A DNA stretch of 64,000 bases. Origin: Phoronis australis (lineage: Eukaryota; Phoronida; Phoronidae). Position numbers and translations under genes: made by a program. The first letter of the stretch is position 1, and every line of letters begins with the position of its first letter. The notes beneath the pieces were generated by a model that saw nothing but the letters and a program-made list of their open reading frames with translations, had not been told where the DNA came from and searched no databases. Below, one piece after another: positions 13,589 to 26,641 of this stretch. The DNA lies in assembly GCA_002633005.1 (NCBI GenBank), contig NMRA01000008.1, positions 1,871,456 through 1,935,455 on the forward strand, written 5' to 3'.

Positions 13589-14134
13589 GTAAGTGGTTTA
13601 AATCAAAAGTTTTTGTTTTAAAGTGGTAAGCGGGTTTAACAATACCATACGCTAAAGTTTCACCAATTTAGTGCATTTCAAGTGAATTTGTTCTCATTTT
13701 ATAAAAGATACATAACACCCCAATTCTATGATAGCATCGAATTAGTGTTTTGTTTTATTCAAGTTCTGGACACGAGATGTTTTGAAAAATCCTGGGTATT
13801 CAAAAAATATTACGATCTTGAAAAATGAAAATGGTTGATTTTGTCCGAAATTCACCGATTATAATTTACCGAACCCATGCAGCTATCAGTATAATCTTGA
13901 TAAAAGGCTTTGCGTTTTTGCCTACAATTGAGTGTTCACCTTCAGATTTATACTTACGAACATGAAGTTACACAGACACGGCCTGTTTATAAATAGGCTA
14001 ATACAGCTGAATGAATTAACGCCGTTTTATGTCTTCAGTTTTTTACATTATCTGATGGAGATCTTGTGAAAGCTATTTTTCGATGTTTCATGAAAAAGCA
14101 TTAAAATGTCGATTGATTTATTGATGACGGAAGG

Positions 14135-17100
14135 ATGACATCAAACACTGTTACAAAATCCCTTCGTCCTCTCCGCACGAGCGAAAGTGCAGCAGATATT
14201 AAACAATTTAACATGGCTGCAAAACAAGCTTTCGTTAAAAAAACGATGCGTGATCTCGCCAATTCATTGGCCAAAGTTACGCATTGTAAGCTTTATGCTT
14301 TTATCATACCTCATCCTAAAAATTTCTCATTTTGAGGTATTCGTGTCCAAGGTTAATGTGTATGCCTTTATTTTTGGCGACTAAGGTTTATTATTTGTAA
14401 TGATTCGAGTAGGTTACGAAAACATTGGATGCTGGCTATATTAAAAGCAAAGTTTTACCAGGGGAAGTCAAAATGTATGTCGACAAAATTTTTTTTTTTT
14501 GTGGTGACTTGCAGGCTTTCTGAACTAAAAACAGAGTTATTGCCAATGATAGATACAACTTATGTGGCTATTGTTAGTCTAGTCTTTTTCGTTGGGAAAA
14601 AGCGTCAAAAGTTAGGCCTAATTCCTGTCCTCTGGCACATTTTTTGAACTTCAGTGGCATCCAGTCAAAACATCTTGTATATGAAAACAAAATTATGCGG
14701 ATGTGTGGTTTTTTTCCTTTAAACAGGCACAGGTCAAATCAGTTATACGTTATTTTTGGCTAAGCCAACCTGTTTCATAACTTTCATGTTTAGGTCACAA
14801 GTAGGAAGGAATGTGTTCTTTATAGTCGAAGTACCTCATGTTGCATTTCTTTGTCATATGCCATGGTCACATCTCGCTGAAAAGTCGACTGTTTATTTTT
14901 GATGTTCAAAATAATTGTGCCGAATTTGAACTCTTATCTTCTAGTTTCCGATCACGAATGCTGGTGTCTTTGCGTCATGCATCGTGAAATCTCCAAACTG
15001 AATCAGAGCACAACAGTGAAAAGACCCTTGTTTAGAGACTTTTTGGTTACAGTTTTTGATATCACGGACGACTTCATTCTTGACAACAGTACGTATTATG
15101 TGAGGAATGTTTTGCATACCATTTCAATAATGAAACATTTGTCTTAGAGCTCTCTTCACGATTTATTACGTGTGAATCTTTTGAGTGCACCCAACAAGAA
15201 TTAAAGGAACATTGACATAGTTACGGCCTAAAATGCATTCTAGGGATTATTGTGGACTCGGACTTTTTGAAATTGTTGGCTTTGACCAGAGCTATGAAAC
15301 AATTCCACCTGTTGTTTGTGTGATTTTATTACAAATCACCTGTTCTCGTTGATTTTCTGCCACACACTCGCTACTAGTAAAATACGCTAAGAGACTCTGC
15401 CATTCATCGAGCTTGACTTAGCTCAGCCAGCAAAGAGTTAGACTGCGACCGCGGGGGTGCCAGGTAAATCTCGAAAAAAAACATTTTCCTCCGGTAATGT
15501 TCTTTTAAGGACAGCATGTAAGCTAACCATATTACGTGTTCTTCTTACACTAAAAGGCGATGTATTCCACGAGCTCACCATATTTATCGGTGGCCACACG
15601 CTATGTTCGTTGTTAACCCCAAAACAGTCCGTCTCCTTCAACCTGTAGCCCTAACACTTGTCACGTTGGCACGCTGGCCTGTACCACCCTAGACCGAGAG
15701 CCACCGTCTGAACTGGGCCAGCATCGCTGGCATACCTTTGCTGTCCTCATACGATTTTGTTCAAATTTCCAGTGTTTCGCATTTTTGACACTGATGGTGA
15801 TAGCGAAATCAGCATGGCAGAATGGGTGAAGAGCATGTCTATTTGGTTAAGAGGCACTTTAGACGAAAAGAAACAATGTAAGCATGGTGCCGTTAAACGT
15901 TATGAGTTTTGTACTAAAACTAAACGTGAAAGAAAGTTATGCCAAGCGCTTGGTATATGTAGCTCACCTGTTGCCGATAGAAAATCTACTGGATCAGAGC
16001 TAAAATGCACTGTAAATATGATATTCCTATTTACAAGTATATATTCAACAACTGTTTTGTAATGTCGTAAAATTTCGTAACTATATGACGCACGTCCTTT
16101 TACGCTAATCTTTGTATGTCAGTTTGTTTTTCCCTGTATGATCTTGACGGAGACGGCCACCTTGCAAGGGAGGAACTCTTCCAGTTACTCAAATCAACGA
16201 TAGTTGTGGTATGTATGAGATCGGAACCTTTCTCAGGTTTTTCCTGGAAAATCTGTTGTGATCATTTATTATTGCACCTTGATAAGAAATCCTGTAAATC
16301 ATCACGGACGATGATGATCTTTGCATGAAAAATTCCATCTGCTGTTAATATTAATTATTAGCAACCATTTATATATTCATCATATCGTATCACACCACTC
16401 ACATGAATTCGTAGAAATGGTTGATATCACCTCTTATAAGAAACGTGTTGTGATTAACTATGGTCAGCCAAAATTCTCTGCGCACCATCTTATGTAAGTC
16501 ACGAGATTTTGCAAATGGCTCCGTTTACTTTTTCACAATTTTAGTTGTGTTTCGTCAGCAAATACTTTTTCCCAAACTTAACAGGATGAGATGCTGTTTC
16601 AATTATTTCGAGACAGCTTTAATATTTTGCCATTTAGCACGATGATGACATCGATGAAGGCGTCAAGGACCTGGTGGAAGTGACTTTGAAGATGGTGGAT
16701 ATCGACGGTGACGGTGTTCTCACGTTCCCAGACTTTTGGTATGGTTTATTGACTAATTAGTTGGTTTTATTACGCTAAATACACAATACTTATTAATGAA
16801 TAACAGTGAATGTGAGACATGATGAAAAAAATAATGGAGACAGATAAAAGCGGGATATTACATGAACAAAAGAAAAATGTTATGTGTGCCAGAAAGTGAG
16901 ACATCCATGTCCGCGGTGGTACCTCACATATAACAGACATAATGAAAGACTGATGACGGACAAAAATAAACAAAGCACAGATAAAACGAAAAATAAGTAT
17001 GTTCAGCCACATATTGGAAAAACGGGATAAAAAATTGAATATGACTAAACACGCAAATAGCAAATTAAATTAAATTGAATATATACGTAGACAACAGTAG

Positions 17101-18254
17101 TTAGAGAGAACACCACAGACATGATGAAAACTAGAAGTCTGACAATAGTAAGAAAGATCATTGATTTTGCTAAACAATTGCCTTGTGACAAGAAATTTGA
17201 AAACACTTTAAAAGTTCCCTTAAATATCAGTGGGTAAGCCATTTAAAAATTTTTGTCCAAAAGACTTCCTTTGAGGTTATTTGAAACGTTAAGAGAAAAT
17301 TTACAAAAGATAAGACATGAGAAAAGGAATAGAACACTATAAAATAAAATGTGGCTCTTGAGCCCAGGATCTAGGAATTCGGTAAATACAGTCCAGCAAA
17401 CCAGGTTCAAGTATAAATAGAATAAAATTGTATACTGAGAATGTCTGTACTTGTGCTCGTTGCGGTTTCACGAAAATCTGAGAACTAAATAGAGCTGGGC
17501 AGGAACAACTCGAATGCGCCCAGAGCCCTTTTTTCGGAAACAGGTGGGAGATTTTCAGGAGATTAAAATGAACAGTTCATACAAAAACTAGAAAACCTTC
17601 CTCCTACATAAGTAACAATTGTCAGCCCACACACCACTGTCAAAGTCCACCTAGAAAAACTAAAATCTTTCCTGAGCAAATTTCACACGTCATTTTATCC
17701 TTTGGCGGGATGGACACACTTCTGGCAACACGGATGAACCTGGGTAAGTGAAACGAAACAGAAAATGAACCTCGGTGGACGCTGTTTAAAAAAGTTGAAA
17801 GTGCACAAAGCTCTACGTGGAGTCTACCATGGCTTAAACACTACATAAGCACTTTAACACACGTGGCTGCTGTAATTTCTCTTGAAAAAATAAAAAGTTC
17901 GTGATCAGGTTCTTTGCTGTTTGCTGTAATAACTTCATATTCTGAACTAAAAAATTCTGCTGCAATATATCAAAAAGCCAGCCATATTAAGCACCCACTC
18001 GGCGTCTACAATCTTCCCTGAAATAAAAACGACTTTTCATGAGAGCCAACGGATTCATTGAAAATTGATCAAGAGTTTCGGCATCTACCTTGCTCTACCT
18101 TTTCAGTAAAGCTGTGGACCTTGAACCGCTATTACTCGAAGTTTTTGGTGATTGCTTGCCATGTCAAAAGTCATTGGCCGCTTTTGAGGCACAGTTCAAG
18201 TCCAACGGATTCACTTTTTTGGGAAATTACATTCCCTATCAACAAAAACGTTGA
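14135..18254 (+). CDS. EFCAB1: Calaxin (EF-hand calcium-binding protein 1)
   Basis: Calaxin is a Ca2+ sensor of the outer-arm dynein of motile cilia and flagella. Coding exons: 14135-14285, 14945-15088, 15773-15877, 16123-16208, 16638-16738, 18107-18254. They total 735 nt and 244 residues (human 211), and all phases close. Three canonical EF-hand loops are visible: residues 104-115 ([12 protein letters not shown]), 140-151 ([12 protein letters not shown]) and 183-194 ([12 protein letters not shown], with Asp rather than Glu at position 12). Family marks between the loops are WLRGTLDEK and [13 protein letters not shown], followed by a helical C-terminus ([11 protein letters not shown]). The N-terminus is about 30 residues longer than human and basic. 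The start is the only ATG in frame with exon 1, in a reasonable context. AATAAA at 18,598-18,603 is a likely polyadenylation signal. The next gene, on the opposite strand, is convergent. Confidence 0.9.
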
Positions 18255-18597
18255 GAATGAAGGTAAGCTACTCACATAACTGGATTTGTTTGGACGATCA
18301 AAGGATATTTGTTGGATGACAAACGCTGCATAATTTGTAAAATTAGAGTAACGTGTGAGACCAACCAATACAACTGCGAAGTAACTGATAGTACAATAAA
18401 AACTACGTAATACTTTAATAACGACTGAAATATCTCTTCTTTTTTTCTAGCCACGAAGAAAAGTTGCGGTGCTCGGTAACATGAGAGACTATTGTTTTGG
18501 CTTCAAGTGATTCAACTATCTCACACAAATTGATTGGAGCCTTTTATTAGTTTGCCTCTCATCCGTTACCCATGAGTTCTACTGCAAGTCGTTGGCA

Positions 18598-18603
18598 AAT
18601 AAA
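18598..18603 (+). terminator. Putative polyadenylation signal of calaxin
   Basis: AATAAA lies 344 nt after the calaxin stop codon, with a GT-rich stretch (GATCGTCTGTTAGG) about 25 nt downstream. This is the arrangement expected of a cleavage/polyadenylation site. Assigned by position only. Confidence 0.45.
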
Positions 18604-18683
18604 CATCAGTGGGAACCAATATATTATGATCGTCTGTTAGGTTACTCAATACGATTTTAGTCGCCTTTAACAGTCTGATAATT

Positions 18684-18986
18684 TTACTTGATACTGAACT
18701 CTAGTTTGAAGATTTCAAACCAATATTTGTCCTGTCACCTGCTAATGCAAGATTGGCGTCAATCTTGAACTACAAAAGCAGGATTCAACTAAAAAATCTT
18801 ACCCCCTATTTCACAAATTGGTCAAAAGCGTAGGTCACGCTTGCCCACTTTGAAAGGAGTTTTCAAATTTTCCTCCAAACTTTTGAGGGCTGTGGAGGGT
18901 TACAGAGCACCATTTCTTTTCAGAAAACTGGACGGGAAAGTCATTGATTTTTTTATATTGGCTAAAACCGAGTTTGGTATCCTTTA
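18684..18986 (-). repeat. ~315-bp inverted-repeat element, family R1, copy 1
   Basis: This is a reverse-orientation copy of the element at 33,431-33,745. Shared blocks, read on the minus strand, include TAAAGGATACCAAACTCG at the end, GGAGGAAAATTTGAAAACTCC, a GCGTGACCTACGCTTTTGACC stretch and GCAGGTGACAGGACAAATATTGG. It has diverged from the other copies but is clearly alignable. Confidence 0.7.
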
Positions 18987-19204
18987 AGTTAGTGCTCGTT
19001 TTCACTAATGGCCGTTTCCCACTAACGCTTCTGTGTTGAGAGAGTCGTCGGGAGTTGAAACGTTTAAATTCGATCTAGGACTACCACCGAGTCAAATACG
19101 TTACTAAAGCTTTGTTGAATTAAACAGCGAAGTTAACCGAGGTTTTCCATTGGCTCCGGTAGGCCTACTTAAATGATACAACAGGCGAGAAAATTCTTTG
19201 TTTA

Positions 19205-19290
19205 GGTTAGCCTGAAGAGGGATTCGAACTTGCTACCTCAGCGGTACCATTCCAACGTTTTGCGAAGCTAAACCTCTCCATGCGACCGCA
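19205..19290 (-). repeat. tRNA-derived fragment (SINE head or tRNA pseudogene)
   Basis: On the minus strand, CATGGAGAGGTTTAGC resembles a polymerase III A box. About 35 nt later comes CAAGTTCGAATCCC, an almost perfect B box. The remaining arms do not pair into a convincing tRNA, so this is a tRNA-like relic rather than a functional gene. Confidence 0.4.
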
Positions 19291-20199
19291 GTGGAAACTA
19301 GACGGCGGTGTTTGACGCGTGCGACAGGTTTTCAACATGTTTGACGCATCTATAGTAGTTATCTATGATCCCATTCGGCAAGTAGACGTGTAATTTAAGC
19401 GCATTTAACTGCACATTTTGATAACTACATCCCTGTACATAAAAGCATTTTTACTGTGAATTTTTAAATAGTGAAGTTCGGTGTCATTTTGACTTCACTT
19501 TGTCAATGTAGCACAAGAAATAAAACCAGAAAGCACACTGTACTTGAAAATCCAATTTATTTTGAAACAGTTCCATTTGGAAATAAGTTCACTAGTTTAC
19601 GTAACGATTCGTTTTATGAATGAACCCGAAAGCTTTTTAAGTTTCACTTGAAGTTTCCCGCAACAGTTTAGTCCATGAGCTAGTGAAACTGAACTGAATA
19701 TGACGTCATTGTAAAATGGTGTATATTATAGTCAGCGTGACAATTAAACGAACATTGAAATGGATAAACTGAGAAACTACATGCGTCCGTTTTATGAGAA
19801 GTGACTTTTAAAAGACTTAAGTAAAGAAAGTCGTCTTACGATCCACACGTAGCTATTTCTGAAAAATAATTTTATCTCACCTCAGCAGAAGTACAAGTTC
19901 TCTGAAAATACACATACACCATTTCTAGGTGCACAGATAATTTTCATAAATTAAGTCAAAACTGTAATGATCAAACAATTACATGTGGAAAACATTACTC
20001 GGTAATTGCGAAGTGGAAGCACAAGTCAAAACTACAGATTTAAGTCTTCGTTGTCTTTCCTGATACAGACTCCTCATGCTGTACATTGTCAAAGTTACTC
20101 GTATTCACTAGATTGAAACGAAACTTTAAAGTAGAGAAACTCCTCGGTGTTATAACTTAACAGAGACCAACATTTTGTTGAACTGAACAAAAAAAACAA

Positions 20200-23100
20200 T
20201 TATTGTCTTTTGACTTCCTCCTGCCAGTATCTCCGTTGAAGGCTTTCTAAATGTTGCTGTAACTGGTTATAGCGGCTGGTTTTCTCCGTGTGACTGGTCT
20301 TCAGCTTTTCAAATTCGTTCTGCAAACTAACAAAAGGTTTCTGGGGTTATTATACCGTTGCAGGCCAATGTAGTGATGTAGGCTATGCTGTAAATTTCGC
20401 CAGATTTTCTTAGTGAGCTAGGGCACGATCAGATGCTGAAATTCGTCCTGCAAACTAAAACGGAGTGATAAACTTAATCGGGGTTGCCATAATGGTTGAG
20501 GCGCATGCACGCTGTAAAAGTTTTGTAAGCATTTCTAAGTGATTGAGTAAATCCCTCAGATAACTTTAATGGTAAGGTTTCAGAGAAATTTCCAATGGCG
20601 AAATGCTTAAGTGGAAAGCACTTGAACAGGATCTTGGTTTAACTCCACCCATTCATCGAAATGTTAAATTAGAGAAATGAAACCTTAGAGTACACAGGAA
20701 GACTAACCAGAAAGGTTGAAATGGATTATCTCGCACAAAAGGCAAAAGTTCCCAACAAGCATCGAAGACGTTTAGTCAAAAATTTCCGTTCTTAATTCCA
20801 CAAAAGTGGCCCCAAAAGGCCGCCACTTGAAAGTCCCGTCGTCGAGACTAGGCCCGGATCCAGGAGCATGATCAAAGGGCTTCTGATAATGATAAGATAA
20901 GACATGAGTGGGCAGTTTATATTCGTCTACGTCAGCTATACAATGTGGCCGAACAGGAGAGGCATAGACTCCCCTGTGCATCCGTTTCTGTGATTTGCTT
21001 TGACTGGGAGCTGTTCTTGAAATTTTTGCATACCTTTGAAGATTCTCTTGTGCTCCGTTACTCCGCGTCCTTTCAGCCTCCAGCGTCACTGTCACATTTT
21101 TCAATTCTCTAAGTTTATGCACCATTTCTGTAATAAAGGAATTAGGTGGTCATTCTATGCGAAAGGTTTATTGTGGGGCAAATTCGGACACCGTCATAAG
21201 CACATGATTCCTGCATTTTATTTCGATTTTCCAATCTTTTGTCGTCCGGGTGCCAAAAAAACGTCACATGACTCTGTTTCTACAAGAATATCATTACATT
21301 ATTACGACATCTGCGCTTTCATTGAGAAAAAGCAGTGAACCTGGCTGCTGACCAACCGTTCAAAAAAGATGCTAAGCCCGGTTTCTGCCAAATACAATAA
21401 CAGAGTCGTGAAGTTGTTCACACAAGTCTTTCAAATGAAATAATGCCCTTATATCGTTGTCAACCCCCAAATGTACAGAGGAAGTCTGCTAAATCGGCAA
21501 AGGTGACTAATCCTTTGGTGAGATAATCGACAGTTGTGGAGAAGGATCGCCAACTTTGAACTAACTTTGTCACATGGTGCAGTTTTGAGTTGAACAATGG
21601 GTTTACGGCCCAGTCCTGCCTATATTTTCGACGGGGAGTGCAGCTAGAAAATTAGGATAAAAAGTCACCCAGTTGGAGAGTGGACTCGAACAAAGAGGTC
21701 GAATTTTCCAGTTGTCGGGAGTTTCCATAGAAAGGTCACTCTGACAGGATTTTGTTACAGGAATTTCCTTTGTATACCTAAACCTTTTGTAGGGATTCTT
21801 GGAAATTGTCTTTTAGGGCGTTACACCTGAAACAGTGCTAGTACATTTTTAGAAACGAAACTAAAATATGGCTAATGTTGAAAGTACTTCTATTGATTTT
21901 TGTAGTTGGAAAAAGAAACAGTTTGTAGAATTTCGAACTTCCAAAAAGAACTCTTTTTGGAAATTAAATTGGAAAGGCATCTCTGTAGGGGTACTGGTGG
22001 TAAAAATGAAACAAATCTAAGCGGCATGTCCCATATACCTTGTCAATCCGAGCACGACCTACCGGGGGCTCAGTAGAGGTACTTGTAGTTAGATAATCGC
22101 TTTTTGATTAGCGTGCTTTGCGCATAGTTGTGTCATACAAATCGAGTAATTTCAGTTCTTCCTACCAAGCACAATTTCGTGTCGTACAGCGTTGGAGACC
22201 TGTTCTTCCTTCTCCGCTTTCAGGTGTCTTTGTTTCCCTGGGTCACTCTGAAGCTCTTCATGCTCTCTGAGAAAAGTGACCACTTTGGAACAAAAAGCGT
22301 TCTGGTCGCTTCGGAGTTTCTTTCTCAAACGGTGCTAGCAAATAATTTTCAAAAAGAGGATATACAGGATACAAACGGACAATATTTCACTTTATTATTC
22401 AAACATTTCACATTCATCACGAGGTATAAAGGTAACACATCCTGTCATGAGACCACATTACTTTGGAAATGTTTTTTTAAGCTTTTTGTGGCAAACGGTT
22501 GTTATTAGCAGTTTTGCAGACTAGCAGTTTTTTGTTTATGTAACTACCATTTTTGTGTATTTTACCTTTCCTTCGTAGATTTATAAGTTTTGGACATAAA
22601 TTGGGATGTCACCTGGTAACGCGTACGTATTTTGCTGATACATCTTCAGCATGTGATAAGGTAACTTTGATTCAATCACTATATATTTACCACGTCGTTC
22701 GAAAGGTTGTCGCACTCTTCTGATAGCTGAAGCTGCTTTTCAGCGACAATTCCCTTTGCGATAGTCAAAGTCTTGAGACTTACATCCTTAATACTCAGCT
22801 GGTTGAGCTATGGACAACGATGAAAGACAAAATTGATTAAAATTAGATTGAACAGACTCGGAGTTGTAAAATTATTTCTTCCGTCTGGAAGATACATTGA
22901 GTGGATAACGTTCTTTTCTACAGCCCCAGACGAAAATTGACGTATATCTGTGAACGTTTTTGATCCTCTAATGAGCATCCAACGCAGTACTAGTTTGAGA
23001 GAATTGATGCTGCCTGATAAATAGACGATCCGACAACGCTCATAAGGTACGTCAATTTTCGCCTTTTAGTTAGCAGAAAAGAACCTTATTGCAGTCCCGT

Positions 23101-24330
23101 AGTCACGTTAAGGTAACCTATCTCTCTCCTTCGTCAAAGTCTCTTTTCTTTTCTTTTACCTTTTCAATTTGATCTCCCACTCACCTCCACGCCCTTTATT
23201 CAGTCAACGAGTTTGCCAACACTGATATCTTAGAGTCTAGACAAACGTTGCGAATTAGAGTGAAATGCAATTTAAAGATGTACTAGTTAAAATTGGCTTT
23301 CAACATACCAGTAACAAATGCTTGCCTTTCAAAATTTCTTGACTTTCGTACAACTTATTCAGGCTGGTCTGCAATGTCTTCAATTCCTCCTTAACTAGAA
23401 ATAACAGGCTTACGAAATTGACGAATGTAGTTGTGTATCACGAAGCGGTCGGGATCTGGGGCAGCGTTGGTCGGCATGTACTTCTTTAAGCCAGCTTGCC
23501 GAAGGCTGGTGAAAATAACGGTTTAAATAGTGCTGGACGCCAAGCACTAGTCCGAGTACGGAGACTAGTTTTCATGATTTTGCGAAAATAAGGCCTATTG
23601 CAAAGGCAAATATGATTATGAATGTCTGAATAAAATCTTGAAAAATATTTACTGGTGTTACCGAAGGTATGAAGGTCAACTAGAAAACCATAGGCGCACT
23701 GTTAGAAACAAAATGTTGTCAGGGTAATATTCTCATGTGTGGACCTGTTTAGCCTATAGTAAGTTATAGTTGGAATCTGGTCAAAATTTGTGCGAAAAAA
23801 ATCTCAAAACCCAATCAAATCATTCTTAACATGTGAATAGATTTTGGCAGTATCTGATGTTCCTAATTGTTCCTTTACAGTTTCACGTTAATTTAAAAAT
23901 ACAGTCCTAATCTGCTAGTGGGCTTTGCCACACCCAAGCATAAATTAAATATACTGGTATTTAATGTTGTTAGTCCCAATCAAAGAGGTTAGCCTACGTT
24001 ATAACTGTGATCTAATAGTTATAACTCTTGAGGTTACGATATAGCTCTGAACTAAGTGTTATAACTCTTGGTGTGAACTGTTTGAAACCAATTCTAAAAG
24101 TTGTTACTGTAGTACAGTTCAAAAAAGCCTTCTGCGAGGATGGTTTCTCGAGCAGTTGTGAAAGTTGTCCGTCGAGCTAGTTAGTAAAATGGCCGCAGTA
24201 GCGCTTGCCGACCAATTGTACAAAAGGCCAACGACAAAGTAGGCTTACCTTCATTCAGACGATTTTTTCTTGTTCTTGCTGCATCTTCGGACACTAAAAT
24301 TTGATTAAACAATTCGTCTAAAGGCGTCAT
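20200..24330 (-). CDS. Coiled-coil protein, probable SYCE1 homologue
   Basis: Six minus-strand exons chain with matching phases: 24249-24330 (ATG), 23309-23394, 22691-22807, 22166-22262, 21034-21127 and 20200-20326 (TAA). They total 603 nt and 200 residues, almost entirely charged heptad-type coiled coil. By eye it follows SYCE1, a synaptonemal complex central element protein that holds meiotic chromosomes together. Matches include RLNEVKEELKTLQ early on, KQRHLKAEKEEQ (family: KQRQLRxxFEEQ), a KNVTVTLE block, and RYNQLQQHLESLQRR near the C-terminus (human: RHQQLQQ). The 3' splice site at 22,262 uses the third of three tandem AGs; only that one keeps the frame. It is shorter than human SYCE1 (about 350 residues). 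The exon structure is firm. The family name is a visual match and could be another coiled-coil family. Confidence 0.65.
21361..21620 (+). repeat. ~315-bp inverted-repeat element, family R1, copy 2 (partial)
   Basis: The segment opens with AAAAGATGCTAAGCCCGGTTT and closes with ATGGGTTTACGGCCCAGTCC. It shares the AAATAATGCCCTTATATCGTTG / TCAACCCCCAAA block with the better copy at 33,431-33,745. It sits in intron 4 of the SYCE1-like gene. Confidence 0.5.
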
Positions 24331-26641
24331 CTTCAAACGGTAGGTTCCTAAGCGACCTACAATGGGATAACGCTGCACAGTCGCAATATGTGCACTTGCT
24401 GGTTGACTAAACGACAGTAGCAGACGACAAATGCAAAAATTGCTCCACCGTTTTACGTGCGTTCGACCATCGACCGACTTTCACCTGATTCTAGAGTTAT
24501 ATATCACACCAAAAGAGATGGTCACTGTGACAAAATCGAAGTTTTAGACGAAGTCAGAACACACAGTTTTATGTTTCGAGAATGTGGAAAATTATAGATA
24601 AATAAGTCTTAGGCTACATTTCCAAATCACGCCGGGCCAGAACCAACTGAGGTCATCACTGCACCACACTATCCGGATGACCACATAGCCATTGTGTCCA
24701 ATCTATGGTAAATACAACATTTCAGAGGACGTCCTCTTCTAGAGAAGTTCTATATAAAGTATATTGCTTAATTGTCAACATTTTGAAAATGAAAAGCTGA
24801 ACGATCTGGATCGAAACGGGGTAGGTAGCCTATCCCACGGGGCAATTGTCCAATGCAACATCAAGAAACGTTTCGACGGCGTTTTTTAATCATGCTTGTG
24901 AAATGCGGGAATCTCTCACAAAAATAAAGGATATATAATGGCAGATTTCGTTGCGTGTCACGAAGAAGGCCAGTTTGATTATTCTCTTGGTGCTGTAGCG
25001 GTACAAAGCTCCAAGTTCTAAGTAGACCCTACATGTAGTAGGCCTACTAATAAGTTTTTTAATCCGATTGTCTAGGTTTCTCTTGCAGATGTTCAACATA
25101 TGAGTGCATATCGCCTATTATGTGGATTTGGAATTCTCCAGAGTTTTATTAAAAAAGAATATATAAAAACTATTTTTTAAAGTATCTAGACATGTGACGT
25201 TTTTATGTAGATCACAGTCTAAATTTACTCCTCCCAATCATTTAGGAAACATTTTAAATTATTGTAGCCCATGACAACAGCGGTTCAGCAAGCTCTTAAC
25301 ACGCATCCCCGGGGTTTAGTAGCCTATCCCGGGGTACTAGTCTGATCCACTTTTGACAATATTTCGTAAAGTCACGACCGAATCATTCGGAAGATAGCAT
25401 ACCAAACCGTGGTCAAATGTCCAGAATTATTGTGAAAATCACCCACGAAAAAACGCGAGACCCGGCGCAGGTCTACTACCGGCATAAAATGAAAACCAAC
25501 GGTCAAACCGAAACAGCATTTTCAGATTACAACATCTAATGCAGAGCCTTCATTCTATTTTGTGTTGAAACACCTAACATTTGTTTCGTCCACATACCTC
25601 GATCAAGTCGTTAGAAACAACTGCACTAGGCTAACTGTGATTAACAAAAGAAATGAATGCTATTACAAAAGCTTTATTACTAAATGCATCACCAATACAC
25701 ATCTAGCCCCAGATATTGTAGTTCTATGACGAAATTGATAAGAAGAAACATTCCACCAACCTCAAAATAAGCTATTACTACGAAACATCGTACTTAAAAA
25801 ACCAAAGCACTGAAATTCATGCGCAACTCCTTGCACGTACGGCACAAACAAAGTAAACAGGTCGATCTCACATATATTTCACCATTGGCGCCCAACTTAA
25901 ACCCTAATAATAAATTCAAGGCGAGTATTGCAACACTACAACAAAAAAACCAATTGAGTGATTGACACGAAATTCAACTGATTATCAAAAAGATACAGGC
26001 AACTAATTACAACACCTTAGTCCACAGTTTTTCTTTCTCCTATTTACCTGAATGTCTGAACAACTGACAAAATACAGTTATTATGTAACGCGAGATTATT
26101 CCAATTCATTGTCAAAACACCTGTAGCTGAGTACTCCCAAACACTTCAACTAATATTACATACAATGCAACAACACAGAAATGCAGGCATTTTGAGTCCA
26201 TTTATTAAAATGCACAGTAAGGTTCGAGAAAAGAGGCAAGAGTGAGCAAATCCTAACCAGAATATTGCTATATTCACAGGTTGCCTTCACAACCAAATAG
26301 ATCAAAATTCTTGACATCACTAGGGTGATCTCAGGTTTATCTGGTTCAAGCAAATGCAATAGGTTTTGCAACAGCAAAGTCGCCTTGATTGTGATAGGGG
26401 AAAATGTCATGAAATGGGCAATTACAAGAAAGCTATCAAAAAATATAGCACCTAGGGACAAAGCTCAACATTCTAATCAATTCAGCGAAAACACACTAAA
26501 CATATCTCAGCTATTTTTATTCAGTTATGAAGATAGCACAATCGAGTGCTTAAGGTATACACATTAAGCAGGGTAATCAGTATAAAGCTTTAGCATAAAC
26601 CAACTTGGTGTTGTGTTTCATGCTGTCAATATAATAAAAGA
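24331..26641. other. Intergenic between SYCE1-like 5' end and hillarin 3' end
   Basis: The right part is probably hillarin 3' UTR; TTTATT at 26,201-26,206 reads AATAAA on the minus strand, about 435 nt past the stop. The left part must contain the SYCE1-like promoter. Otherwise this is AT-rich sequence in which I see no gene, RNA or repeat. Confidence 0.5.

Larger units (their letters stand above)
18255..20199. other. Convergent intergenic region (calaxin / SYCE1-like)
   Basis: This holds the two 3' UTRs. AATAAA at 18,598-18,603 serves the + strand gene, and TTTATT at 19,556-19,561 (AATAAA on the minus strand) may serve the SYCE1-like gene. Between them lie an inverted-repeat element (18,684-18,986) and a tRNA-derived fragment (about 19,205-19,290). 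No protein-coding segment was seen. Confidence 0.55.

Noticed and set aside
14429-14647. Open frame after a good acceptor (TTGCAG, 14,509) as a calaxin exon
   Set aside because: The phase from 14,285 gives an immediate stop, whereas joining 14,285 directly to 14,945 gives the expected calaxin sequence HFSDHE with matching phase.
16770-17242. Two overlapping minus-strand ORFs rich in Phe/Ile/Leu
   Set aside because: They lie in a calaxin intron, lack splice context and arise from AT-rich low-complexity sequence.
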